Shown one piece after another: positions 1 to 11,559 of a stretch of 64,000 nucleotides of DNA. Each line of letters begins with the position of its first letter. The first letter of the stretch is position 1. This DNA comes from Strigamia acuminata (lineage: Eukaryota; Arthropoda; Chilopoda; Geophilomorpha; Linotaeniidae), in contig OX442314.1 of the NCBI GenBank assembly GCA_949358305.1, positions 40,308,581 through 40,372,580 of the forward strand. Reading direction: 5' to 3'. The notes beneath the pieces were generated by a model, which did no database searches, was not told where the DNA came from, and saw only the letters and a list, made by a program, of their open reading frames with translations. A program made the position numbers and the translations under genes.

Positions 1-950
1 CTTCTTGTTGCAAACAAAACAGCAATAAGGGAACGTCAAATCCGTAACACTCGTTGAAATTGGTTCTCGCAAATTCCGATGTGCTTTTTTCAAGTGCCTA
101 GCACTGGCCAAATGTTGTTTGTATGATTCTTTGCCCGGTGAATTTCTTGTTGCGTGGTGCACAGGCGAAGGCAAATGTGACGTTGATGTTGATGGATTCT
201 TCGGTCATGTCGTTTGCGGTGTTTTAATGTTTAAAACTAACGATTTTTGAGGCGATGTTTTGATAACTCGGCTACGGATTTGATACCCGTCATTAGGTAT
301 TGCCAGTTTTTGCAGTATTCTATGTTAAATATTTCTACCGTTATTTATATGTTTTTTCAAGTTGTTTTCGGAGGTTTTTCTCATCCTAGTTGAGTTGTGC
401 TGTGGGAAAAAGAATTTTTAGTCCACGTGTGCCCAGATATGAAAGTATTTTGTTTGGTGTTAAAAGTTTGCCCATAAATTCAAGAATGTATTCAATACAG
501 GCTAAATAACAATGTTCCCGGTTTCATAATTTCACCAATTTACCACCACCCTGAAAACCCTAAAAAACCCAAATCCACCAAATGAAATGACAATAACAGT
601 AAAAGCGAATTCACTTAAGTAAAGGCACAATTACAATCGGTCTGTATGGTGGTGGTCGCTTCTGGTCTGTCGGTGTGGTCACATTAGAGCTATCAGATTC
701 ATATCTAGGAATGATGCACTTAAGGATGGTCAAGTAAAAGGAAGAGCTTTCTTTTGGAATCATCTATTGGAAATAAAGAGTTGGTGCTATCTATCACTCT
801 GAAAATTGCAAATTTTGGCAAAATTGAACGACTGAGGAATGTGTGAACATCTATACATTGAGTTCCAACCTCGTGTCTGTGTGTCTGTGAATAACGGTAA
901 AAGAGGATTATATAAAAAAAATGACTGAAATTACGGACCTTTGAAAGAGC
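1..950. other. non-coding AT-rich DNA, no gene seen
   Basis: I see no convincing coding region. The short ORFs here are low-complexity and match no family I know. The stretch runs into the repeat block that is shared with 44.4-46.1 kb. Confidence 0.5.
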
Positions 951-1099
951 TTGACACTTCAACCAGTTCAACCAAACGCTCTACCTGCAATTATCATCTG
1001 CAATTATCATCGCTATACCAGTATCTGTATTTTTATTTCTTTTTCGAGTGTGACTTATTTTACGAGATGTATGACTGCACAGTTCTACTCTGATAGGTT

Positions 1100-2010
1100 G
1101 GCGTTTTCACGTTTATTTTATTTATTTATCTATTTGTTTCAGTGTTTTGGGCCATTTGGCGTGATATGTTTAACTTTTTTTTCTGATTGAAGCCATCTGC
1201 ACCTTTGTTTTTGACTCGAGTGACCTCGATGTATCCTGTTCGCCCTCATAAGGGGAGAAACCTGTTTGACACCATTCACAAGTCACATTTACTAAGTTTT
1301 TATGGTCACAGTTTTCTAGAAGAGAGCTCTGGTCATTTGAAAAGTTCTGTCACATCATTTAGTTGCATTGTAACATTCCTTCCTGAGTGTGGCATTTACA
1401 TTTTTCAATGTATTGTTAGCCCCCACATCACTATCTTTCATGAATATGGCATTTACATGTTTTATTGTATTGTAAGCCTGCATTCTTTACTTTTATGAAT
1501 GTGGAATTTCCATGACTGTATTGCAAGACTGTATTGCAAGACTGAGGTGAATGTTACATTTGCATTTTTTCATCATTTTTTGTTTATCATTTTTTCACGG
1601 CAACAAATTAATTGTTGCAATTGAAAATTCATCGATGACAAAAGAACTGACCCACTCCCCCGGATCCAATCTTGCGAATATGGTGTTTTCTATTTTCAAT
1701 GTTCAGATCGTCTGTTCGCTCAACTTCATCAATGATTTAATGCATTCGCATCCTTTTTTTTCCACTTGGTGTTGATTTATTTTGGTTTATTCATTGAGCA
1801 GCGATTGAGTCGTCAATGGGAATTGCTACGACATCGACATCGCGCGGTTGTGGTTGCTCTCGACCTGATTTTCCTTCCTTTTCTCTGGATTGTCATACAC
1901 AATTGACTTTTTACTGTCATCCAGTTGGTTTGAACAATCTGTGAACATGATTTTCTGCTGTAGCATTTGTTGTGTCTTTTCTTGCAAATTAGAGGTTTTG
2001 TTTGCAGCTT
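1100..2010. repeat. repeat block shared with 44.6-46.1 kb
   Basis: This stretch is visibly homologous to two blocks further on, about 44,640-45,400 and 45,720-46,060. Shared landmarks, in order, are a pyrimidine tract plus CAG followed by 'GGCCATTTGGC', then 'GAAGCCATCTGCA', then 'AGAGAGCTCTGGTCATTTG', then 'TGTATTGTTAGCCCCCACAT', and finally 'ATGTTCAGATCGTCTGTTC'. No frame stays open across the copies, so I read it as non-coding repeat or duplicated non-coding exons. The copies have diverged by substitutions and small indels, which indicates an older duplication. Confidence 0.75.
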
Positions 2011-2284
2011 GTTTACATAATTTCCTTACTATCACTTACTATTACTACTATTTTTACAGTTTGCTGCTACTGAAAGCACACATTTCACGGGAGTGTAGAT
2101 TGATTGCAGAATGTGTAATTGCAAGAAATCTACAGTTGTAAGCTGATCGTCGTAACGGTGGGCGAAAGGCAGCCCTTTCAAAGTTTTCGTTCCTCCAATC
2201 CGCACGTGGTAAGCTTTCGGGCAATGCTGGGATGTTGACGAGTGTAACCTTGTCCTCTTGATCTGCCGTCTCACCGAATCGCCA

Positions 2285-2700
2285 CTAGGGTGGCGCACAC
2301 GCCCCTTCCACAGGCACTAACGAATTCATTGGCGGGTACTGCCAATTTCGTGGGCGTATTCCCGCCGCGGTGGCCTCAGCGACTGTATTTCGCCAGAAAG
2401 TTTCATGCCGACGCACAAAACGGGTCGTGGCGTACGCATCCCCGCGTATAACCTGAAACTTAGATGGCCACGTGAATTGTGATAGGTTTCGCTTATCCCA
2501 ATGGGTTTTTCGTAAGGCTATCGCCTGCAACCGACGCATCCAAATCTTAAAGGGACCACGGCGAAGGGCTCCCTTTCCCTCGCACGCTGGACACTCTCGG
2601 GACGCGTTATTGATGTGCCCCCAACCCGAACAATACGGGCAAATCTCAAAATTCGGGAAACCCCTCTATCTGGGGTGATCCGGATGGTAGGAAGGGAGCA
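2285..2700 (-). pseudogene. mobile-element ORF fragment with CxxC motifs
   Basis: On the minus strand one frame runs through two CxxC pairs separated by a histidine (CPYC, then H, then CPAC, about 2,590-2,640). It continues into a conserved block containing RRLQAIALRK, FQVIRGDA, FVRRHETF and PRNWQYPP. The same block, about two-thirds identical by eye, occurs on the minus strand at 52.25-52.57 kb. Two diverged copies with conserved protein sequence indicate a former coding region of a multicopy element. The CxxC-H-CxxC arrangement suggests a nucleic-acid-binding zinc structure. I do not recognise the family. An in-frame stop lies just upstream (about 2,670) and no start is visible. Confidence 0.5.
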
Positions 2701-2849
2701 TAAAGGTCCGGCACTGGGTAAGGTGAGCGGTAAGTTCCACGACGCGTTGAGGGGCGTCGCCCCGAATCCACGGGGCCTGAGGGTCGCTTGTCCACCACAC
2801 TTGTCTTGGAACGGCTAAGATGCGCCCGTTCAAAACGCTTCCACTCGGG

Positions 2850-3225
2850 AAATCGATGTGACAGGATTTTTTTATGGCAGAGTTCCCAGCTCCTTCATTT
2901 CCAGGTCCACTCCGTCAAAGATTGGATTAGAGACTGCCACGGTCAGAGTTGAAAACAAAAGTGAGATGCAAAGAAACAGTGCAGCTTTTACAGTCCACAA
3001 TGTTGGTTTTAGAGCGACTAAGATGTGTTTGTTCAAAGCGTTTCCACGGGGGAAACCGATGCGAGGAGGCAGACTTCTTTAGGATTGAAGTCTTAGGCAG
3101 TGGTAGAGAGCTCAGCTCTTGCATTTCCAAATTATCAAACATTGGATTTGAAACTGCCATGGTCAGAGTTGAAAACAAAAGTGAGAAGCAAGGAATCAGT
3201 GCAGCTTATACTGTATAACGAGAAG
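2850..3225 (-). repeat. tandemly duplicated N-terminal part of an element ORF
   Basis: Two adjacent copies, about 250 bp apart, carry the same minus-strand coding start (MAVSNPMFDNLEMQELSS, then PLPK, then SSHRF). A third copy lies at 10.8-11.0 kb, where the frame continues much further. The first copy (about 2,850-2,990) is more diverged than the second (2,990-3,225). Sequence after the start (a short motif ending 'GAAGATGGAAAAGTACAAAG') is also shared with 11.04 kb. I read this as a remnant of an interspersed element, not a host gene. Confidence 0.6.
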
Positions 3226-4780
3226 AAAGTTGAAGTTTGAACCCAAGAAATAAACAGCAAATGCCGGGTGTGACCTGATGAAAAATAAAGCTATAAGACA
3301 CTGAAGATGGAAAAGTACAAAGAGTAAACAAAACAGGCAAAAAAGAAATAAAAATGAAAAATACTTTACACCAGGGTGAAAGTTAAAACAAGCAAAGATG
3401 CTGGAAAAATGATGTACCAAATAAATAAACCCAAAGAAAGCCAAGAAGGTCACAAGGGGTTACAAGATCAACCAGGAAATAGACCATCAATTCCTACTTT
3501 ATTCTGCGGTGCAGTGTTGTTCTGCACGGACAATTGACCGTTGAATTTGTTGAATTTGGGGAACGGTCATCCCCTTTCTTATTGTGACCGACACAAAGTG
3601 TCGTTTTCCATGACGCTCACATCGTAGGCACACGATTGCGTCGTTCCCCTCTGGCAAACTTTCCCTCATCAAAAACATTTCTGTGTGCTCTGTTTGCCAT
3701 GTTTTTTTTTTTAGTGGATTTGAAAAATTACAGTTCTTGATATTTGGCTCTTGACTGTTATCTCTTCCTGCTTTTCTTTGACATTTCTTTTCATTGGGTG
3801 TTCACTTTAATGTGACATCCTACTTTGATGTAACATTTAAAACACGTAAAAAAAAGAACTACGTTTTGTAAAAAGGCTTCTTCACTCTTTTTGATAAAAT
3901 TACATAAATAAGATCTTTTTTTCAAATTAAAAGTCTGGTGCCACATTTTCAAACTACATTATCTCAACAGCCTGACCACGGATTCTTTTTTTTTAAAAAA
4001 CAAACGAAAGAGGACCTTCTCCTCTACTAACGCTTTAAAGGACAACACTCTACCCCAACATTCAAACTTGAACAAACAAAATCGTACAATTTCATTAGTT
4101 CATCGTTTTCTGTCGCCCGTAAAAAGTCATAAAAGCCAACACAAGAACTCGGTTTCTTTCGATATTCAAAGTCAACCGTGTTAAGGTTGCAGGAACAGTA
4201 CATCGTGTCAGTCCATCTTCAAGAATGACGAGTAAAAGTAAAAGCAGATTTTGAGATAGTGATACCCAAGGCATAGGTTTGATTGCAATTCAGTTCGTGG
4301 CATTTGAATGGTCCGTCACAACAATGTGTTGACTTTGGCTAAAGTCAACACGGCTAAAATGGTTGTAAACATTAAGAAGTGGACATGAGAGTTTACACTC
4401 TCATTCTGTCATTTTGGTGGGTTGAAGACCCTGGAAATAGCTATGAGAATAGCAAAACAGACTTGCAGGTTCAGCATTGGGAAATATTCAAATTACATAG
4501 AAATAACTTACCATCAGTTTGCAAAGTGATTTGAGCGAATGCTCGAAATAAGTTCAAGACAGCTACAGACAAGACCCTGGCATTGGCTTCAGCACTGTAC
4601 TTCATCACTTGGGGTGAAGACATGGAATTCACAATTATGTCCAATGCAACATTATTTGAGTCATCCCAAGTGTCTCATGTTTTCTCAACTGCATCAAAAT
4701 TGGCTTGACCTTGTACTCCACGTGGTGGCTCATCAGCTGTGATCACAGTTTTCCACAATTTTTGGCTTTTCAACATTGGA
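3226..4780. other. repeat-rich non-coding stretch
   Basis: No gene is supported. About 4,103-4,190 holds one copy of a cassette that recurs at 6,249-6,330, with a shorter relative at 5,383-5,450. In the minus frame it reads DFEYRKK, then SSCVG, then YDFLRATEN. At 4,328-4,349 there is a perfect short hairpin (GTTGACTTT-GGCT-AAAGTCAAC). Confidence 0.45.
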
Positions 4781-4809
4781 GTTACTCTTCTTGAACACAA
4801 TAGATAATT

Positions 4810-5390
4810 CTTATTTGTTCATAGCTCAATGTATCCAAGTATTTTCTGTACTTTAACAACACACATCATCAACTTTGACAATTCCTTGCTCGATGAGCTC
4901 CTATAGAAATTTGTATTAGGAGACTCGTTAATATATTTTTGCCATGTAGTTGCGTCAGTAGCGGTGCATTGTGGTTGTGGGTCACCTATGAATGACGCTA
5001 CCAGCATTCGTTGTTTGGCATGCACTCTGCCCACTCTGCTGAGAGGGGATGGATCACCTCAAACCACGCCCCGAGGTCGTCACGGTATTCATGAAGTAGT
5101 GTGTTATTCACTTCCGAGATTGGCACGTACTGTCCGTCAGCCCTCTCAAGCCTTCACTGCATGGTCACGGACTCCATGCATATAGCCTGATGTCTGTATG
5201 TTTTCCACACACAGGTCGTTGGTGTAAGGGAACCCTACTATTGCCGGATCCAATGGAGACGCCTCTGGCTCTGTGCTATATCGTCTGGCAAAGGCCGTCA
5301 GTTTCCGTTCGAACTGCTCCTCTTGCCAAAAGCACGTCGCGACCTCCCGAGGGACGCTGGGCACCTCTGCAATCCGCACGATTCGTTTTC
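4810..5390 (-). pseudogene. decayed coding region, unknown family
   Basis: Three consecutive minus-strand segments look protein-like, but each is in a different frame or ends in a stop. They are one with EVPSVPREVATCFWQEEQ (about 5,380-5,150), one with YVPISEVNNTLLHEYRDD (about 5,130-5,000), and one with RMLVASFIGDPQPQC (about 5,010-4,820). The composition is unlike random AT-rich DNA and the order suggests one gene broken by frameshifts. I recognise no domain. It is probably part of a mobile element, since its neighbours are repeats. Confidence 0.3.
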
Positions 5391-5873
5391 TGTCGCCTGT
5401 AAACAGTCATAAAAGCCACGTACACGTACACATTGTATGTCAAAGGTCACATGTTAAGACTAGCACGTGCAAAGAAAGTGATGAAAGAAACTCATTTTCA
5501 AACATGGCATCGTTTGAAGGAGAACCGCTCACTTTCTTTGAAAAATCAGTAAGTTTTTAATTTTTTACATATATATAACACAAAAACAATTTAGTACTTG
5601 GGACCAACGAGGCAGAAAAGAAATGCCAGGGAAATTAACAGTAAGCCGAATTTTATTTATTTAGTAATATAAATTTTAATTTTAATTTTTTAATTATTTA
5701 AAGTAACTTTAATCAACTTGAAGAAAAAAATTTAATGTATTTTAATTCTTTTATTAAAAAAATGTTGATTTTTTGATAAAATTTTGATTTTTTATGAAAA
5801 ACATAATGTGGCAATGAGGCCTAATACATTTTTTTATTTGAAGAAAACTTAAATCAAATCAGGTATGAAGTAA

Positions 5874-6560
5874 TCAAACGTTGCTTGTGTTATACTGGCA
5901 GATGACACAATCTTCAGTGGAATCTACTTCTAGTGTTTTTGGGTCTAACTCTTGAGGTTGATGTGGAAGTGGAGGTGGTACCTGATGTACTGGCAGCTGA
6001 TGGTCTTCCTCTTCATCTTCCGATATGTGAATAACTTCTTCCGGTTGCACAAACTGTTGCTGTTGTTGATTTGCTAATGCTGTTTCTGCAATCCCTAGTC
6101 GTTCCTGCACCATGGCTAAATGATTTTGAGAGAATTCCAAGTCTCTCTAATGTTATCTGTGCAGCTTGTTGGGCAAGTCGTTCTAGCACACATGGCCATT
6201 CACAAACTGGATTTCCCTGTCACTTGGCTGTCGGTGCATCCACTGGTGTGTTTTCTGTCGCCCGTAAAAAGTCATAACAGCCAACACAAGAACTCGTTTT
6301 CTTTCGATATTCAAAGTCAATCGTGTTAACGTTGAAGTTTGATGCTTCTTCTTCTTGGAGATATAGAGACAAAGCCACAGTTGTTTTATTTAGAAATAGT
6401 TTGACTGCATCCATAACTCTCTGCTTATCACTTCCTTGCAATTCATCGTGATGCATAGTTAAGAGGAAACATGTTTGTAGTAAGGTAACTTGTAGTAACT
6501 TTAATATCATGTCTTTTTTCAAGATTTGTCCACTTGGAAGTTTAATTCCATCATCCAAAA
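5874..6560 (-). pseudogene. possible multi-exon element gene fragment
   Basis: Minus-strand open segments at 6,558-6,220 (112 codons) and 6,140-5,874 (88 codons) look coding. The first is helical and contains LQVTLLQTCFLLTMHHDE and then the cassette DFEYRKK / SSCVG / DFLRATEN, which is repeated elsewhere at 4.1 kb. The second has a glutamine run followed by an acidic stretch (ISEDEEEDHQ) and proline-rich sequence. They are in different frames, so an intron or a frameshift separates them. No family is recognised. Confidence 0.3.
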
Positions 6561-6599
6561 AATGATTTCGAAGAAGTTTTAGTAGGTGTGGGAAATCAG

Positions 6600-7430
6600 G
6601 AAACTACCCATACATTATCATTTGGATTTGCTAAATTTTTAAATAAAGGATTTGCATGATTAATGCTCAAAGATTTCCACTCGAACGTCATCTTCGACCT
6701 CTTCGCCAATTCTCGCAGGGGTCGCAACGTGTCTGCCATATTACAGCAACAACAGAAATAACTTTGGTCAAATTCAATTTATTTCAAGTTTATACAGATT
6801 TTCATATCCTAAGAAAATGATAAAATCTTGAAAATATTTGGTTATTTTTTCTTCTTTTTATTCTTCTTCCTCTTTAAGGTCAAGTTTCATTGGATCCCGC
6901 CAAGGAAGTAGGGCAAATGATGGTATCTGCTGACGGTTATTTCTGCAGTATACACGTGGATTTCTGGAAAAAACAAACAACTGAATAGTATTTTTTTTTT
7001 GCTAACGTTTTTGCTAACGAGGAGCTAGCAGGTTGATTAATTGTAACTTTGGTTTCTTGATCTTTCATGTTTGCATCTCCTTTTCCCTCCATCATATCCT
7101 CAACAACTCCTCAGCACTTTTTTCCTGGGTTTTTGTAATGGTATTTCGAAATATATTTCCACATGTTCTGAGGAAATGTAATGTTATTTTACGTATCTAA
7201 CGTTAGATAAACATGGAAGTGATGAGACATGAGAGTAACACAGTTAAGACAAGTGTGCTTGGTTGTTGGTGAAAACAGATGTGAAAAGTAAACAACCCAG
7301 ATGTGGGTTCCAAGACATCCTCACAGTGGGTGACCCCATAAAAGATACAGTAGTGTATATATTTTAACACACCCCCTTAAACAGTGACAGGGGAAAAAAG
7401 AATAAAAAATACTCCGTATCTTCTTATTCA
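6600..7430. other. no gene seen
   Basis: AT-rich DNA with poly-T and poly-A runs. No coding frame, RNA gene or clear repeat structure is visible. Confidence 0.4.
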
Positions 7431-7439
7431 GAGTCAATC

Positions 7440-8110
7440 CTTTCTAATCCAAGGGCTCGAACAAATCCAGTTTGTTTTGGTTTGAACAACTCTTTGGTCA
7501 GCACGTCGGCAATTATTTCGTCCGTCTTGACATCAATTAGGACGTTTTTGTTCTCCTCTCGGATGTAGTGGTATGATACCACTGGTATCTTACATCTATG
7601 TGTTTGGTGCGGGAAGGATAAACAGGATTTTCGACAAGTTTTCCAGCACTTTGGTTAACGTTGGAAATCACGATGGGTTCGACCCCGATGAATCCAAGTT
7701 CGTAAAGTACATTTCCAAGGTAGACGGCTTCTCGTGAGTAATCGGATAAAGTCTTGTATTCCGTTTCTGTGCTGGAGAGGGCAACAGTTCTCTGTTTTCG
7801 TGCCTCCCAGCAAATGGCGGCGTTTGACAGTGTGAAGACTAATCAGGTGTGTGAATGACGGTCGCAGCCATCGCCAGCCCAATCGGCATCCGCATAACCG
7901 GTCAGCTCGTCCTCTGACCTCACAAATTTTGGTCCCAAATTTTTGGTGCCCTGCAGGTAGTGTAATACGCGCTTCCCTGCTTTTCCACTTTTCCACTTTT
8001 CCATTCATCACCGTCCGAACTTTGTAGTGCTTCTCTGGCGGTTTTCGGATCCTCAAAACTGGCAATGTTTACAATTTCGGGGGTTTTGGGAACGTTTTCC
8101 AAAGTTTCTT
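7440..8110 (-). pseudogene. Ty1/copia remnant: RT start fused to RNase H
   Basis: On the minus strand the frame at 8,100-8,000 reads the beginning of a copia reverse-transcriptase domain (PKTAREALQSSDGDEWK). After a short imperfect junction of three 'AAAGTGGAA' units it jumps straight to the end of RT and the RNase H domain. That domain shows YLQGTKNLG, LTGYADADWAGD, then WEARKQRTVALSSTETEY, NVNQSAGKLVENP and SRTKHIDVR. These are standard copia RNase H landmarks, including the catalytic-type YADADWA and LSSTEAEY blocks. One in-frame stop interrupts it (after DRHSHT, about 7,850). The whole central RT, including its YVDD region, is missing. This is a dead internally deleted copy. Confidence 0.85.
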
Positions 8111-8590
8111 CTGTTGTAGGTACAGATGTTTAAATTTTCCATGGTCGTCTTTTTTTTCCAACAAACATACACGACTCTACATATCAGCTGCAACTGAACA
8201 CAGACAAGTGTCACGTGGCCCTGTCAAATAATAGGTTAATTACCACTGAGCTTAAATTACCTCAGGTTCCTTGCTCAATTTGAGTTGAGCGAAAAGCTAA
8301 TCTCCCCTAGTGCTCAGACGGTGTGTGAGACAAAATATGAGACATTTTTTTCTTTAATGATACTTTTAATAATTTCTAAAAACTCCAAAAAATTACACAT
8401 TAAAAAACAATAATTACCTTTGTACTCCCAAGCTATCTTAATTTCTCCACCAGCCAGAAAGAAACCAAACAAGAAAACAAGGTTAGGAATAGGGTTATTT
8501 AGCGAACAAAATACAACAATTGGGATTGAACAAACAGGGGAAAGCGCGTATATTTAACCGTGAAAACCTGGACCGTGACACATTTTAAAT
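8111..8590. other. no gene seen
   Basis: AT-rich spacer between the copia remnant and the PIF/Harbinger transposase. No coding frame or structured element is visible. Confidence 0.4.
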
Positions 8591-8592
8591 TT

Positions 8593-9330
8593 TTAATCAA
8601 GTTTATTTGCCTGAAAGTAATCAGACAGAGTATCACGAACAATTTTGGCTTGTGTATTATTATTACCAACTAGTGATGTTGAATTTACATTTTGTATTTG
8701 AATATTCTCCAGCCAATGTGGCTCAGGAAAATCTTTTTTTTCTTCACACAGGTTATGCAAAACACAGCACGCTTGAATAATTTTGGTTACATTTGGAATT
8801 TCGTATTCATTTCTTTTTGCAATAATTCGAAATCTAGCCTTTAATCTACCAAAGGCATTTTCAATTACTCTACGTGTTCCAGCCTGGCGGTAATTATAAT
8901 ACTTCTGTTTATCAGTTAAACAGCTACTTTCAGGATATGGTTTCATTAAATTTATTTGTAATGGGAAAGCTGAATCTCTCAGTATCAAAGGAGAAATATT
9001 AATTCCATTCACAACTTTCGAATTACCCACAAAACTTAAATTCTCAGTTGCAAGAAATGAGTATAATTTAGAATTCTTGTAAATATGAGAATCCTTATTT
9101 CTCCCAGGTGACTCCAACATTAATATACCAAAACTTATATACGGTAAGCTGTCACAAACTGCTAAAAGAACGACACTATAATGAGATTTGTAGTTCCAAT
9201 AGTCACATGAATGTTCTTTAGGAGGTGACACAGCTATGTGTGTTCCATCGACGACACCAATACATTGTGGAAAGGAACAGTTTTCGTCAAATTCACGTAC
9301 AGTATTAATTCTGCTACTTTTGCAGAGTTT
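8593..9330 (-). CDS. PIF/Harbinger DDE transposase (C-terminal two-thirds)
   Basis: The minus-strand frame carries the DDE nuclease domain typical of PIF/Harbinger (HARBI1-like, DDE_Tnp_4) transposases. The first catalytic aspartate sits in CIGVVDGTHIAVSPP (about 9,250). The second is in the LRDSAFPL block (about 8,970). The glutamate is in RRVIENAFGRLKARFRI (about 8,850). CCVLHNLCEEKKDF follows, which is the conserved end of the domain. The frame is open from about 9,330 to the stop at 8,593-8,595. No good start codon or N-terminal region is seen, and the DNA upstream is frameshifted, so the element is probably dead. The partner Myb/MADF-type ORF of such elements is not visible nearby. Confidence 0.85.
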   Translation of the reverse strand, partial: KLCKSSRINTVREFDENCSFPQCIGVVDGTHIAVSPPKEHSCDYWNYKSHYSVVLLAVCDSLPYISFGILMLESPGRNKDSHIYKNSKLYSFLATENLSFVGNSKVVNGINISPLILRDSAFPLQINLMKPYPESSCLTDKQKYYNYRQAGTRRVIENAFGRLKARFRIIAKRNEYEIPNVTKIIQACCVLHNLCEEKKDFPEPHWLENIQIQNVNSTSLVGNNNTQAKIVRDTLSDYFQANKLD

Positions 9331-9599
9331 TTCGGAATTGAAATTACAGTTGACATAAACATGTCAACCACATGAAAAAAAAATTCATGCAACTCCGTAC
9401 ACAACTCCGTACGCAATTCAGCCGACGATCCCAGTAAGAAAACGCACATTGAAATTCGTTTCTTCACACAAATGCATTCACGATAGTTTGTGTTTTTGCG
9501 TTCCATTCTCGATTTAAGGGCTGATATTAAACAATTTAGCGTGTCCAAGGACAGTCTGAAATATTTCTCATCATTAACTTCATAAATTCAATAAAATAA

Positions 9600-10390
9600 A
9601 CTTCAAATCTACCTGAAATTATCCTTCCATTGAGTAGGTGTAAATGCTGGCACAATTTCATCCCACCATGTATAATTTTTACAAGTCCCATTTATATGTC
9701 ATTTATGTGAGCTTATTTAATAATCATATGGTTATTGTTGGAACGAATGTATGTCTGGTAGTTGACAAACACTCCACCAGTCCTGGGGTTGGCGGTTCGA
9801 AGTCGTCTCGTCACACGTGCCCGGGAAAAGTGTGCGTGTGTCCTCGCTCGCATGGTTAATTATAAGTTTTTTAACTTGTGATGATATGATATGAGATCGA
9901 ATAAAGGGTCCAGATTTGGTTAAATAACATGACGCATTCTAAATTGAAAAAGCAAAGATTCATTTTATTTGGATGTTTATTCAGGCAAAAACAAAAAAGA
10001 GGATAACAAAAAATAAACATGCAGTGGTTAAGAGCAATCTAAATTACTTGCGTTGATTTAATCATGAGGAAGTTAAGCAATGTAAAGATTATTAAAATAT
10101 TATGTGAAAATGGTAACAAACGAAAGAGATGTTTACATTGATGGGAACCAAGTAAAACGGTGGTTTAAAAGGTTCGTGCAAAGGTTGAAAAGTAGTCGAG
10201 GGTCGGCAACGTGGGAATCGCAGGATCAAAATTCAGGTCAGTCCGTTCCTGGGTCTGGGTTTTTGTGATGACAAAAGCCAATATATAACAAACCCAGCCG
10301 ATGCCGGTTCTGCCCCAGACTCAGACTGAGTGGCTAAAGGCAATTATTGACGCTGGGGAAGGACTTTCATCAGCATAATTAATAGGTCAG
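9600..10390. other. non-coding, contains a possible tRNA-derived SINE piece
   Basis: At about 9,780-9,855 the sequence 'GGCGGTTCGAAGTC' resembles a pol III B box. It is followed by 'GTCTCGTCACACGTG' and 'GTCCTCGCTCGCA', which recur at 30,627-30,672. This would fit a SINE-like repeat, but no full A-box/B-box unit is certain. Nothing else in the stretch is recognisable. Confidence 0.35.
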
Positions 10391-10399
10391 TTGTAGCCC

Positions 10400-11030
10400 C
10401 TAACCAGCCGAGGCGACTGGCCCATTTGATGACAGGTTGTAAAATCTAATGGAGAGGAATAACAAAAAAAAAATAATAAAAAATAGAGCGAAAATCTTGA
10501 CAAAATGAAGACACAAAAAGACTAATAAAAAAAAAGGGGGGGAGCTTACCGACGGGCAGACTGGACCAGCCCCCACTGTCTTATAATGCTGCGGAAGGAG
10601 GTTGGATCGCCCTTCCGATTCCAAGTCTACTGTTGTGGGATTCACTTGAATTGCGGCCTCGGCTAGAACAACCTCAGGGTCGACAGGGGGAGGCGGTGGT
10701 ACAAACACAGGAGCAAGTGGAGCGGGCTGAGACGGTCGTTGAGTGGTCACTGGGACGGTGGAGGCTGAAGCTTTTGCTTCAACGACCATCTCGTTTGTGG
10801 TCACCTTGAAGATGGTCCGAGGCTCCACAATGTCCACAATGTTGGTTTTAGAACGACCAAGATGTGCTCGTTCAAAGTGTTTCCACGGGGAAAACCGATG
10901 CGAGGAGGCAGACTTCTTTAGGGTTGAAGCCTTAGGCAGTGGTAGAGAGCTCAGCTCTTGCATTTCCAAATTATCAAACATTGGATTCGAAACTGCCATG
11001 GTCAGAGTTAAAAACAAAAGTGAAAAATAA
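10400..11030 (-). pseudogene. element ORF, third copy of the MAVSNPMFDN family
   Basis: This is the longest copy of the ORF whose N-terminus is duplicated at 2.85-3.2 kb. The minus frame of about 200 codons starts MAVSNPMFDNLEMQELSS. It continues into a proline-rich middle (VFVPPPPPVDPEVVLAE), and its last 50 residues are hydrophobic or low complexity and probably not original. Sequence upstream of the start is also shared with 3.2-3.4 kb. The function is unknown. The repeat nature argues for a mobile element and against a host gene. Confidence 0.4.
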
Positions 11031-11559
11031 AGCTATAAGACACTGAAGATGGAAAAGTACAAAGAGTAAACAAAACAGGCAGAAAAAAAATAAGATGCAA
11101 AACAAACAAAGATGCTGTAAAAATGATGTACCAAATAAATAACCCCAAAGAAAGCCAAGAATTAGGAGAACAACATTATCAGGAATTAGAAGAAGAATTG
11201 GAGCAACAGGAATAGCTTGTTGAGGTAAATCATGTAGCAGAACCAGTACAACTACACTGTGTTAATAACATTCTTCCCCACTGGAAGTGGAATGTGCAAT
11301 ATAAATATATTTATTTCAAACGGTGAAAGAATTTCAACCATTTCATGTGGTCATATCTTCCACAGTGCATGTCTAAATCGGTGGTTAAACAGAAAAAGAA
11401 TTTGTCTATATTGTAGAGGTGTCATTGTATAATTAGTGTTTTTCCTTATTGTAGAGGTATAATTATTGAATAATAGTTGAAAATCTTTTTTGATAAATTA
11501 AATAACTTTTTTTTTTAAAAAAATGTAATGTTTTTTCTAAAAAAAAAGGTGCGGTGCGT

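Noticed and set aside
7655-8065. 136-codon ORF on the minus strand as a gene
   Set aside because: It is an out-of-frame reading of the copia RNase H remnant. The meaningful frame is the neighbouring one.
9234-9548. 104-codon minus-strand ORF next to the transposase
   Set aside because: The transposase frame (VREFDENCSFPQCIGVVDG) runs through its proximal part in a different phase, so this ORF is an offset shadow over decayed DNA.
9780-9800. A tRNA gene
   Set aside because: A B-box-like GGTTCGAAGTC is present, but no cloverleaf or acceptor stem could be drawn around it.
10400-10560. Hydrophobic tail of the 205-codon minus-strand ORF as a membrane anchor
   Set aside because: The stretch comes from poly-A/T-rich DNA and is not shared with the other copies of this ORF.
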